Shown here in pieces: positions 1 through 11,830 of a stretch of DNA of 64,000 nucleotides; the stretch's first letter is position 1; every line of letters starts with the position of its first letter. The position numbers were made by a program, and so were the translations under genes. Under the pieces are notes generated by a model. That model did not search any database, was not told where the DNA came from, and was given only the letters and a program-made list of their open reading frames with translations. The stretch comes from Taenia hydatigena. Lineage: Eukaryota > Platyhelminthes > Cestoda > Cyclophyllidea > Taeniidae. The DNA is taken from the NCBI GenBank assembly GCA_036345935.2, contig JADWOT020000001.1, forward strand, positions 20,269,187-20,333,186. The letters run 5' to 3'.

Positions 1-468
1 CGTCAGAAGAACTAGAATAAAAACCGCTCAGCACCGATCCAAGCCTTACCAAAGTTAAAGGCCGGCGCACTACCCTTCGCACTGGACGCAGACGCTAGTG
101 GTGTAGCCATACTCGACAGACTATCTCAAGGGGGCAAAAAACAAAGAGAACACGTCATCACCTACGCCAGTATCAGACTCGGCAAAAATAAGACAGAAAA
201 GTGCAAAGGGACCGTGAACTGTTCGCCACCTCCACCCACAATGGTTAGACAATTCCAACACTACCAGATAGCGGGACAGCTCGTAGTGAGGGCAGATTTT
301 TAAGCACTGAATTGCTCAGAAACAGTGAAGGAGATGGATTGTTCAGTTGTACAATGGTACGACGAGGAACTGTAGCGCTATGTCTTTGCAGTTCAGCACA
401 GAAAAGGGGATTTTATAGGGCAATGCGAACGTATTCAGAATGTTATCACTTCGTTAGTCTCTCTCAAG
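1..468 (+). pseudogene. Ty3/gypsy-type RNase H fragment, interrupted
   Basis: Read in the frame starting at base 1, this stretch resembles the RNase H domain of a Ty3/gypsy retrotransposon polyprotein, the part that degrades the RNA strand during reverse transcription. Visible blocks, in the expected order, are FALDADASG (about 76-102), LSQ, EHVITYASIRL, FQHY, VRADF (286-300), VKEMD, QWYDEEL and QHRKGDF. The catalytic-type acidic residues of the DADAS block are present. The frame is broken by TAA at 301-303 and TAG at 373-375 and by a TAG near base 13. Both internal stops fall where related elements commonly carry Gln (TDHQAL and ELQ-Y). The left part (reverse transcriptase) lies outside the window and no integrase follows. 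It is either a decayed element or one in a genome that reads these triplets as Gln. The family call rests on remembered motif order, not on a database search. Confidence 0.72.
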
Positions 469-542
469 AGCTCCTCATAACAAACGCAGCAGGCGACTGT
501 CACAGCAGTTCCCCTTCGCAACACTGAACAACGTGAAGGGGA

Positions 543-860
543 TCTGAAAGGAGGAGAGACGCGTTGGTGCCGCGATAACTTGGGCAAACGCCCTACTACC
601 AGGTGGTGCTTACATACAGAATGCTCCCATTCAGTCAGTCTTTCTCGAGAGCACCTCATAAAAACGCAACACACGACTCAGCAGATCTCCGATTACCAAT
701 AGAAAATCGTAAAAGGCTTTTAAAAGAGGGAGAGACGCCTTGGTGCAGCGACAACACAGACAAACGCTCCACCACCATGAGGTGCTCACATACAGAATGC
801 TTTCACTTTGTTACAATCTGGCTCGAGATCTTCTCATTTGAACCACGGTTAGCCACAAGC
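543..860 (+). repeat. Degenerate tandem repeat, about 176-181 bp period
   Basis: Two adjacent units share long similar blocks, for example GAGAGACGC-TTGGTGC, AAACGC, and CATACAGAATGCT at 614 and 790. A third partial unit is suggested by a matching block at 436 to about 478. Spacing of the CAGAATG block is 181 and then 176 bases. The units are not in the same reading frame, so this is more likely a sequence-level duplication downstream of the retroelement relic than a protein repeat. Confidence 0.55.
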
Positions 861-899
861 TGAAGAATTCTCATTCAAGTTTGATCTACCTATAAATGC

Positions 900-3800
900 A
901 TAAAAAGAAGCTCAACTTTGGTGGCAAGTTCCCACGGCTTTCTTTTCTTGTCATTCCTTTAGCGAATATCACTAGAAAGTTAGACGGAAACCTTAACTAG
1001 TCGAACCCGTCAGACATTTGACAACGACGAAGTACATTTCGCGTACTGTGGACAAACACCATTCGGTTTGTAGTCATCACACAGCGCAAAACCACACCAA
1101 ACGTCACTCAAAGTGCTCACTCTACGACTGGGAAGTATATGCAATGCGAGTCACTTTATTGGGTGGTCTAAGCACAGGTTCGTCGCAGACCACAACCGGC
1201 CGTATTCAACCATCAGGCAGCAGTCCCAGTATTTTAAAATCTTAGCAAATAAGGATAATCTTTGTAAAGGAGCATACAATGCAGGCGGTAGTCTTGCAAG
1301 CATTCTGATGAAATCTAGCACACATAGCATTAGTAAAGAAAGTTTGGATTTTACAAACAAATGACAGTCGACTAAAGAGTCTTCATAATTTTCGGCTAGT
1401 TTAAAGAATAGGAAAAAGAGGCAAATATCTAAGCCGAATTTCAGTGCCTATTGATTAGCCAAATAAATGTTCAGTTTACTTCCGTCAGCGTTTATAATAA
1501 AAAAAGGGAAGAGAACTTGCAGTTCGAACAAAGTTGACGTCGCGAAATCCCCTCTCCATCTTTTCCGCAAGATCACAACGAGCAAATAAACCACTGGTGC
1601 TGCATATCCCGCCATCTCATGAGATCATTCGTCTCCACCATCTACAGTACCTGCACGCTCCATATCACACCGACGAACTGCCACGTCACCAAATCCATAG
1701 CCTCAACGGAAGGCACAAAGGCAACAGCAGTGGCACCACAACCATCAGCATTAGTGTCCTCGATTTCAGAACCGACAACAGTAATCAGCAAGTCGGTGGC
1801 ACCATCTGCCTGCCACCTAATACAAAAGGAATACAAAGAAGTACAGTTGGCGGGCGAGGGCTATTAGTGGAATGAGGAATTTGGCAAAGGAGACGTCACC
1901 CGCGCCAGCGCTAAGTGCAGCACTGCAGCAGCAGAAGGTGATTGGCATGTCGGGGAGACTGTTGACGGCTAATCCAAATTGGCGATCTTGGTGATGATAT
2001 TGCAGAAGGAAGCTCAAAGTTGTTAAGACGTGTCGCTTCAATCGTCATATGTCAGCCATCGCCTTTGTCGCATCGCACTCCTTGTCAGTTAGGAAAGTGG
2101 GGATAACGGTAAAAATCGATGTTACTGATTAACGAGGTATAAAGGCGGTTAGTGAAAGTGACAGCAGGATAGATGAAAAAAACTTACAATCAGGCACTGA
2201 AGGGTAACCGTTAACTCAAAAATGAATAATTATAATGTCAAAGCACTGCAATGAAATCGGTATTTGCATTAAAGTCCATTACACAAACGCCTTGCTGAGC
2301 TCATGACAAAGACTAGCCCAACATTTCTGCGTAACGCCCTCACTATATGCGAAGCAGATGCAAGCTTTTTACTTCATTCCTTTGAGGCAGTGCCTGTAAG
2401 AGAATTGACGTCAGAAATACTTCTGATCGGCCTCGTTAGTGCATCCGCCACCAACTCGCCTCTGTGAATTTACAAGGACAAGTTCTACCTCCCCACTGAG
2501 ACACCACGATGACTAGGATGGATGTTGACTACCATCACTCACGAACGTAATGTTTTCTCACGTGCAGTTCATACGCCTTGCTGCCATCTTCGCTGCAGAG
2601 TGCTAACTTGGGCCAAACCACACAGACAATCAGTTGTGCCAACCCAACCTAACAACTGAATCGTTATGGGCACTAATGCCTTATTAACCATTAACAATTA
2701 GAAAACACTGAATGCCAATGACAACACTACTATAATCCAACGGAGATGCATGGAAGGAAATGAAAAAAAAAAACACAACAGAGACTACTGTTGTGGCGCT
2801 CCACAGATGAAAGATAGGCCACGAAGTTGCAAAAGGGACACCGCAGCCCTGCGTGTTCATCGGCAAGCTCGTGTCCAATGCAAGCAACATCTAGCTAAAG
2901 AGGCCACCAAATGACCGATCCATAGAGTACGTTAAGAAAAAGGATGAACCCTCAAAATATGACTTCGCCCATCCTCTTTTCAAAGGACTCACAACAGCTT
3001 AGATACTCCATTGTTTTTTTTCATCAAAAGCTCGTTTGCATAAAATAAATGCATTTATTCACCAAGAACACCCCTACGTGTGTTTCACTTCTCCAATCTC
3101 ACCCAATATGCTTATAGCACTTCACATCAGCCAATTATACCAAACAAATAAGGAAAACGCGTTCGAGAGACGACATTAGGCCACTCTGCATTAATCAGCG
3201 CATCAAATGCATGCAACGTTGGTAGGAAGAGAATGAACACTTGCTGTACCTCCTACAAGGCAACAGTCACCAAGACCTCAGCTGCACTCACGGCCGAGAA
3301 AAGAGGCGAGGAAAGAATCCATCTCGTGACACCTGTAGTCCCACCAAGGACGCAACACCGCGAGCGTTCGCCTTCACTGCATTTCTCCGCCTCATCCAAG
3401 GAGTGCTAAATTAATCACACATTATCAAATTGTGCAGCAAGCTTTATGATGAAAGAGTGTCAAGTCTTTTGGCGCACCAGCGACTGTACAGCGAAGAGGG
3501 AGCATTGATCATATCCTTTACAACTGAAAAATGGCGTGTAGTAGCATTTCTTGGAAGCGAATAAATCAAATCCATATGCTGAAATCATTCCAGCTCACCG
3601 CCTGCTGCTCAAGACATGTAATTTACTTAGAAAGATATCAAATTCCCGCATGAATAGGCCTAAATAATATCACGAACTAGAAATAAAACATCGATTTATG
3701 ATTCGAGCATTTTCGAGTCCAAGATATTTCGCATCTCCTCTCACGTCCACGCTCAGACGATTCCTAGTGTTATGCCATCTCTCAGTGGAACGATGGATGA

Positions 3801-6800
3801 CGTCACACCCAAACTGTCTTCCCACCTTCCCAACAATCATAATTCTTTATCCATTCACCGAAGTCAGCATGCAACTTTTCATTTGCACTTGTCGTTGCAG
3901 TCAGCAACTTCTTTATCGACTAGAGCAAAGGAAAGGAAGCCATGCGAACGCCACATGATAAGTGAACTCCCACAATGAACTACTAGAATGACTGCAGCCA
4001 ACAGTTTCAGTTCAACTATGTGCTAGAGACGAAAACCTGGGGTAGAGATTTGCACCACACAATCGCTGCATTATCCGCTTACAGTTTCCTCAAATCAATT
4101 TTGACGTTTCTTCAATGAATGCCACATAACCAGGAAGGTTACCTCTGTTTCGTCTCAATCAGTTCGACTGCTCTCAAGCGGCAAGTCCATCGATTTAATA
4201 CGCGATTCGTCAGCCACAAATGAAGTAGTGGTAACAAATAATAGTAAATTCAGACTCCTCACCCTTCATCATGACTTGCAAAAGACTTACAACAGCCAAA
4301 ATCAGCAGACATCACCCTAATGTAAAATGCGCTTAGGCATTTAATTAGGCGAGTTAACAGAATCTTAGCCTTACACGAACCACGAATTCAGCAAGCCTCG
4401 AAATTCGCTAGCCACACTTTCATGTCAATAATAAAGGGTTACCTATGTATACGCATAAAATAAGTCAAAAATTTCAAATATGAATACTCACATACCTGGA
4501 CTCGCTAGCACGAACCACGAAACATGCACAGCGACGAGCACACTCAGGTCATCCCTTCGTATACGCCGCTAGCCACACAAGAAGGGTATTAGAGACGATT
4601 AGAACAAATAGTTGTTGCAGGAATTCTAATCTACCTTAAATATCACAGTAGAAACATAACTTCTCTTTTTTAACCAATAAGACTAAGCAAATGCAGTTTT
4701 GCAAGGCATTTGTAGGACACTCTAAACACAACGTTATAATTTTAGTGATTTTCACGCCACAAACAAGGTCTCGGTGAGTCGTTCTCTAGGTTTTTCTTTG
4801 ATAACTAGCGACCTTTATGTCAAGTTTGATTTATCTGGTTTTTGACATTCCATACTTGTTATTGATATAATAGTGTAATGCTTACGTATCCTTACACGTA
4901 CGTCGTAAGCAAAAGACACGAACACAAATTGAATCTCTTTGTTGAGACACAGGCAATTCTGCAACACACTGATAATACGCTAGTGATCAGCCGTTTCGTC
5001 TAGGATGATTAAGGCGTCTCACAGTAATGGACCTTCTCGTATTAGGCATAGGCAGATGATCTGTGTGGAAGGTTCCCTCTCTTCCCCATTTTCACCCTCA
5101 CTATTAGAAGGCTGAGCATGCTTTGACGTCTCTACTAGTAGTAAGAGAGTAAGATACTGTAGAAGAGTTCAAGACGAGGATGTGTCGCGCCCTAGAGAGG
5201 GACCACACTGCTTGGCGATCAGGTTCAAATTGTTCCTTCTCCTCTGGCCTACAAAGCACACTTGAAGAAGATAAGCATTACATCTGTGCACTGTTAGCAT
5301 GAATTACTAATATGTTTTCTCCGGAAAATTGAGGACTCGGCTAGTTGTCCATAGCTGCACCAAACACCATGCTACTTCTGATTAACATAGTAATGGAAAT
5401 ATTCAGCACAAAAATTCGCGATTGTTGATTGTTGAGCTCTCAGTCTCGTCTACGGTCACTTGGACGCCCATCGTACATTCGTCGGGTGGCCTAACCTCTG
5501 GGCCACGCTACAAGCACAAATTCTTTCTACGTTATGAATATAGCTGTTCTGCTCAAGCGATATGCCTACTTTCATCCTCGGATAAGTCGCAAAGTTCTAC
5601 AGTTGCCTTTGTTGAATTCGTGCATTATGTGATTACGTATGAATCGTACACATCGACACCTAGATAAAGTTGAGGGCACAATCACACGCACAGGCAAATG
5701 TGGCGGTGGCATCATTACCTTATCACTCAGACCTGTCTACATGCCATTACTGTCTTCTACAGCAGCTGATGCTGGCCGCCGAGGTAAGCGATGCTGCAAG
5801 GGAAGAAGGGCAGATGCAGTAGATATTGGTGTTGATTGGTGGTGGTGCAGAAGAAATGGCACGAAGACTACTATGGAAACCTAGTAGTGTGAGGGTGGAG
5901 CGTCTGACTGTACATGTATGTTCAAATCACGTCGAGATCAGTACGCTTCATCGCCCTGCCTTACCCTTCTTCTCCGCTATGCCGCCTTCAAAACTTACTG
6001 CAATTGCGTCCTGTCTGTCTACTCCGTGCCAACCAATGGAGCTCAAAGCAGGAGGAGGACGAGTGGAAGGTGAGGTAGGAGAAATTGGCTTGCGAGCACA
6101 GAGAATTATTGCGGCAAGTAGGAACGAAATATGTTTGCCATAATATGGCTTGATCGTGGCCAGCAAGAATGGATTAATTGGAAATAAGGCTTCCAAACAG
6201 TGGAGACAAATCCCAACTACACGCAAAGCATCGGGAGGCAAGGGAAGGAAAGCATAAGCTATGCAATCATAGCTGCAGGGAGACTCGAATCAACAACATC
6301 CTGGGTAGAAACCAGATGCGCTATTACGTGCTCCTACTTCCTTCACCCATTCCTGTTGCCCGCGTCTCTCCCTTGACTAGTGGAATCTTGCGTTGCTCCA
6401 GTGGACAGGAAAGGACTAGGAGATAAGTGTTTAGCAGTCTTCGTAGCTCCGACGTTAGAACAGTTATGAACCAGGTGAGTTTTGCCTACCTCATCGCCTC
6501 TGCTTCACCATGTCTTGTTCCCTCATCGGCTTTCCGCTCCAGCGTCGTGCAATCACACCACATCATTCCCGATGGTGCAAATGTGCAAGTGGATGGGTGG
6601 GTGGCTTATTCAATGCTATTTTGTTTTCACACAAAAGTAAAGTGCATAAAGAAGCTGACATTTAGTACTTCCATTTAAATAAAGTCTAAGCTGTACACTT
6701 GAGGTTCTAAAGCATTCCTAGACATAGTATTTCAGGGATAGTAATGATAAGGTTAAGAACGTTTTATCAGCGGTTGCCCGCTAGCAGTAATTCCATGATA

Positions 6801-9800
6801 CAGAAAGCACAACACCACTCCCACATTTCGCACACTCCCAATGTATTTATGTCTTGCATTCGTTATGATGGATGCTGCTTAGAGCATCCGTATGCGTTTA
6901 TTATTCATTCATTTAAGGCAGCACTCGTATATTGAATGCTTTACATTAATATTAGTCTTAGTTGAATTGCAAGACGAAATGACCCTGTGTGTGTTTTGTA
7001 CAAATCCGCCAACGTTGAACTAGTCCGTGGTCTTGCAAACATCCTCTAATTAATGACCGCACCTTATTGTTTATCAAACTGCTAAAGAGTTTCAGAAAGT
7101 AGCGACACCGATGCAATGCATGCCAGAAAACATCTTTTAAGGGAGAGGCGATCAGTGGTCACGAATGGGTTAGTGGAAGGAGCATCATCTGCAACTGGGA
7201 ATGAAGCTAGTCTGAATGAGCTCAGCCTCGATCACTGTTTTCCCTGCCCATGTGATCATTGCACTCAATACGAAGGCCTAAGGATCAAGACTAAAAACGA
7301 AAAGTCAATCGTAATGCACTGACAGCCGAGATAGTGGATCACCACCCTTTGCAAAATCCCTTACCCAGCCATGGTTCGTCCGAATTACATGGCGCATCGC
7401 TAAAAATATTCAGTGCATCAAATTCAAGCTTTTGTAAGAAGTTGTCGCTACATTGTGATGTCAATGCCCTAAATGGGGTACAGAAACCAGGTTATTGGCA
7501 CACTCTGACGGAGGTTGCGAGAAGTAAGTAAAATTGACTTACCCGTAGCTGAGCCAGAGTAGTCACGCCCGGGACGTGCGTGTGTATGTGATGATTGGAC
7601 CTTACTCTTTCCACCTGAAATGAAAGAGATGAAGCAACATAAAATAAGACAAATTGAAATTAAACCGAAACATTGTATCCTGTAAAACCGAGGATGTTTT
7701 TTGAAGAGAAGTCTGATATAAATAAGGCAAGAAACGGTTAAGCTACTCCATTCACTACGTGACCAAAAGCTGGTTATTAATGACGACAGCAGGGAACAAT
7801 TCAGACAACCACTACCTCATCATTCGCCTCCTTCGGTCTGAACTGCTTGGGCAGGTGGGCCTTCTATCAGTGCGTGAGCTTTCTTGAGGTACATATGCCT
7901 CAACACTTCCCAGTCTACTCATTTATTTTGCATCGAATGTACACGCTCAAGCCACACGAGTAGTTATTGCTGTGTGACCGATGCATAGCATGCTAGTAGG
8001 AATGCATGCGATTTCTGGCAATGCTCAATTGTTGAGGTCGTCACGTGTGAAAAGGTTTATTCTTTAGCACTATGCTTGTGGGATAAGCTGCCATAAAATT
8101 ACACATTTTCGTGCCTTTGTTTTGCATTTACCAGCAAAAGTAACATCCATGAGAAGATAGACTGCCCTATATAGCTACACGGAAGGAGTGAATGAATTCT
8201 AAGAGTAGCCCATAAAAGGACATAACGACTTGTAACATAAGTGACATAGTCAGACCTGGTCCATGCAAGCTAAACTGATTGCCTCTTTCCGTCAACTTTT
8301 AGCTATGCTCACGTTTTGCACCGCAAAGCCTACAATTTGCCGCATTTCGCCACTAAAAACAGGCGATTTAGAAATTAACTAATTGGAATGATTCGCCTCT
8401 TGGAAGCTGTATGCAATTATTTGGCACAGTAATATTTCACCCAATCCTCGACGATTTGGTCGATGCATGTTAGACAAGTCTATCTGGCAACGGCAATTTG
8501 AGGAACCATGAGATTGCCCATTAGCTGCATGCAGACAATGGTATAAATGCCATTGTTGCAGCAAGATTTTGTTGCGCATAAAAACTTCTGAGGTCCTTTT
8601 TTATTTTATTGCATTCGCAAAGGGCAGGCAATTTGTTGACGTCTTCCTGGCGCCAGTTATTTAGGCCCTGCATCTTCAATACACATCAACTCCACGCTGG
8701 CTTGCTCTGATAATGGCTATTTCGAAACAGTCCACAACGCAAACTCACCGATGCACCACCCGGAATGGCTCCAGGGGTATGCAGCTACCCTAACGCCTTT
8801 AACATGGTTAATCTTCACACGGCTAACTGAGCATGAGGTGGATTCTCTCCAAATGTTAATTCTTTACTACTAGATGGCAGTGCATTTAAAATGGATTGCG
8901 CTGTACAAATGTCTCTGCCAGTTACTTTTCCCACCACCTCCAACTAATTCCATTCAAAATGATTCTGATGCTCTGCCATAAAAGAAAGAGCAGTTGGATC
9001 CCAATCTACGCTTGCTAATCGCGCTTGAACCCCAGCAACTCTACAGAATTACAGATTTCGGTCTGTTCCCAGCTCCCATCTTTACATGGCGTCGAATGAG
9101 GAATGTAGATTTTGTTTTGAAGTCCCAAAATTTGTATTTGCTAATCGATCTCCAACAAACAAGAAACGATCGTGTCCGTAGCCTACTTGCCTAGAAGGGT
9201 GTTGTTGTACTAAAACTGTGGACTACATTACCGGTCGAATTAGACTTTTGAAGAAACGCTGTACGCATTATGCGTACGACTGCATAATCCGTCTGGTGAG
9301 TTCTTCACAAGTCACCTTGGGGCCTCCCGCGCCCTACCAGGCGCTAGTTATTGCAGTCGCTTTCAACAACAGGGAATAGGTCGAATAAGACGAAATGTCT
9401 CTTAACATTTCTTAAGGGCCTTGGTAATTTCAATACTTCTCTGCTGGTTGTCAACCAAAACGACTTCATTAGCTGGCCCAATACGATGAAATGGGATCGG
9501 CGAGACGTGAATTGCGCAATAATGAAGCATGGACAGAAGTACATCTTGGTACCACATAAGCGATAGAAAGTGGAAAAAACTTTCACGCTTTCAAAAGCAG
9601 TGACATGTTTTTCTCCTTTACTGCTAATTTGGTTGATTGGGTAATTTAGTTAGTAATAACGTAAAAAATCCGTGCAAATGCCAGAATAAGGACCAGCATG
9701 GAATTTAAATTGATTTACTTTTACGGAACATTGTGGGAACCGGAAAGACTTCCATGGCACAAATAGAGCCCTCCGAACAAGCAAAGCAGAGGCCGATGTG

Positions 9801-10198
9801 ATATTCCTTCCTCACAAGCGTCCATTTTCTGGGCTGCGAATAATAAGTTTTGCGATTTCGGAACGAACAATCGCTATTTCCGCTGAGAGAAGAACGCGGC
9901 ACATGAGGTCTAACTAAAAATGCTGAGTGTCAGGATCACGTAGCGAACCACCACTCATCTTGCTTGCTCGTCGTCGCCGGCCGGAGCGCCTGCTTCATAA
10001 GGCATCTACACAAACACAGCCATAACCACTACCACGGCGTCATCGGAAGTAAAAGTAGTTCGCACATACGAAAATGTTGGAATTATCGCATTACAGCTGC
10101 AAAGAATGGACTGATAGAAGAAGGAGGTGTGCTGCTTAACTGCATCGGATGGTAGTGATAAGGAGAAAATGGAGTTTAAAGTGAAAGCAATGAATGTT
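900..10198. other. No recognisable gene
   Basis: I find no supported gene, RNA or mobile element here. Open frames are short (at most about 113 codons), scattered over all frames and not repeated elsewhere. The composition is mixed, with AT-richer DNA around 4,000-5,000. A weak block at 5,487-5,511 (CTAACCTCTGGGCCACGCTA) resembles part of a short dispersed repeat seen near 11,775 and 47,800. Confidence 0.5.
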
Positions 10199-10270
10199 GG
10201 TCTCGTGTCCTAATGGATTAGGCCTCTAACTTTGGATCAGAAAACTACGGGTTCAAGTTTCGGTGGGGCC
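10199..10270 (+). tRNA. tRNA-Arg-like sequence with UUG anticodon
   Basis: A 72-base cloverleaf can be drawn. The acceptor strands at 10,199-10,205 and 10,264-10,270 pair along all seven positions with several G-T pairs. There is a D-arm with the TAATGGATTA loop typical of tRNA-Arg, and an anticodon stem at 10,225-10,229 with 10,237-10,241 and one mismatch. The T-loop is TTCAAGT. The loop CTTTGGA gives anticodon TTG at 10,232-10,234, one base away from the tRNA-Arg TCG form. The body therefore looks like Arg but the anticodon would read Gln CAA. The T-stem is weak and the B-box deviates. A T5 run at 10,281-10,285 could terminate pol III. It may be a tRNA pseudogene, a SINE head or an anticodon-shifted tRNA. 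Confidence 0.55.
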
Positions 10271-10280
10271 GTAAAGTTCC

Positions 10281-10285
10281 TTTTT
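10281..10285 (+). terminator. Possible pol III terminator
   Basis: A run of five T begins 11 bases after the tRNA-like sequence, a usual distance for RNA polymerase III termination. Confidence 0.4.
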
Positions 10286-11368
10286 ACTTTGCGCTGCTTG
10301 TAGTAGCACTGTGCCTGTGCAGCAACGAAGTGAAACAAGAAAGATGAGCAGGCTGTCTACTTTGACACTGGAGGGGAAGGACAGTCAATTTCGCCAAATA
10401 GGAAGCGACTAAATTAGTAGCATGTCCATTGAGAGCCTCGAATCCTCAACATCCACGTTATTAGGACAATGTTTAACTTGATAGACCACTTCTCCACCAC
10501 CAGTTTCCTTCCTTCTTCCCCAATCCTCTCCACTCCCCTTACCATCACCCATTTCTCACACCTTTACCTTCGCACTCACTCCCTGACTTACTTCCATTTC
10601 TAACACCTCCGCTCCAACCAGGTGCTATGCTTTGCCGCGGTGACACATGGCATGACTTATGTGGTAGTTAAGGTGTGACTGAATGAGTTGGCACGTTTGA
10701 CATGCCTTTACTGCTGGTCACTCATACCACTTCAGACTGACGGCTGGAATCTGTGAGTTTATGGGTCAGTTGCGGTGACTGATAGATGGTTAAGGAATTA
10801 GGCATGATACAGCAGACCAGTGAATAGCAGGCGTTATTATATTTATATGAGTATTTAACATTTTTGACCCTTTATAGTTCATTCATCCCAGCGACAAACA
10901 CTTGTCAGCTATTCGCTAAATGTGATGTCAAATGTGCATCGCCTTGAAGCTACTGATTCAGAAAGAGAGAAATGTCAGGGTACAATAGACGATAAGATAG
11001 AATAATAGCAAGAATGTATTACTTTTAGCGCACTTTTGCAAAATTTATTCGCAGCGACAAATGGGCAGAAGGATCTTCCATGACTCTCGTTTCATCTAAT
11101 GCTGCTCAGCCCGTCACTGGCCAGAGAGAACAGTCCCTTGTTGGGCACTGCCTTTATCACTAAGGTGACACTGATGAAGGGAAGAAGGGCATGGGGGCAA
11201 AAGATGTGAATATTAAGACAGTGAGTGTGAAGTGGATGTTGGTAACTCGCACCGACCCTGAATGTTGGCATTCTGAAAGTTTGCAATGGCAGACGCTGCT
11301 GACCTTATGCCACTGCATCCTCAAACATATAATTAACAAAGTTATCGCCCCCGTGGAGTCCCAAAAAT

Positions 11369-11448
11369 GCGTGGTGGTGAGGTAGGTCATTGGGCTAGGG
11401 CGTCATCCTAACAATATGGGTGACGAGAATTCGAGCCTCTCACCAGGC
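11369..11448 (+). tRNA. tRNA-like sequence, Val-like loop, degenerate
   Basis: The stretch has an A-box-like TAGGTCATTGG and a T-arm-like GAGAATTCGAGCCTCTC. Between them is a loop containing CCTAACA, the loop sequence seen in tRNA-Val with anticodon AAC. GCGTGGT at 11,369-11,375 can pair with ACCAGGC at 11,442-11,448 with one mismatch. A strong hairpin (CGTCATCC with GGGTGACG) replaces a normal anticodon arm. At 80 bases the spacing is not canonical, so it is more likely a tRNA-derived relic or SINE head than a working tRNA. A T4 run lies at 11,456-11,459. Confidence 0.33.
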
Positions 11449-11455
11449 ATGACAA

Positions 11456-11459
11456 TTTT
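11456..11459 (+). terminator. Possible minimal pol III terminator
   Basis: Four T residues lie eight bases past the tRNA-like sequence. Four T is the minimum length for termination in many eukaryotes, so this is weak support only. Confidence 0.25.
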
Positions 11460-11769
11460 CCACCTCGCAATTTTCAGTCGATTTACTTGCCTTTTCCGTC
11501 TAGCGGCAAAGTAGGCAGCATGTGCAGCCTTCCTGATGCGATTCGTTGTTTGATAGACATGGAGCCACTGCAAGCAGAGGTGGAGATGAAGAATCTTTAT
11601 GGCTTTGGTAGGATTCTAGCCTGAAACCTTTTGATCCGTAGTCACACACCCAATCCAAAGAGTATATTTTCGCATTTCTCCTCTTCTTCCTCCACATCAT
11701 CTTCATCTGCTGCAATTAAGCAGCACACCTCCTCTCCAAGTCGATCCGCACTTTGCACCGGTAATGCAA

Positions 11770-11830
11770 TAGTGGGATGACCTCTGGGCCACGCCAGCAG
11801 CCCGTTCCCTCTGTTTGCTAAATACACATG
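11770..11830. repeat. Short dispersed repeat, copy 1
   Basis: The block GACCTCTGGGCCACGCCAGC, followed by a CCCTCTGT motif, resembles 47,797-47,842. On the minus strand both read as a short peptide with LLAWP followed by GHPT or GQPT. The surrounding sequence differs. Its orientation and full length are unknown. Confidence 0.4.

Noticed and set aside
900..2140. A plausible-looking protein in one plus-strand frame when stops are read through
   Set aside because: About 19 stop triplets in 380 codons equals the chance rate, and other frames looked equally convincing by eye. Reading through stops makes any frame look protein-like.
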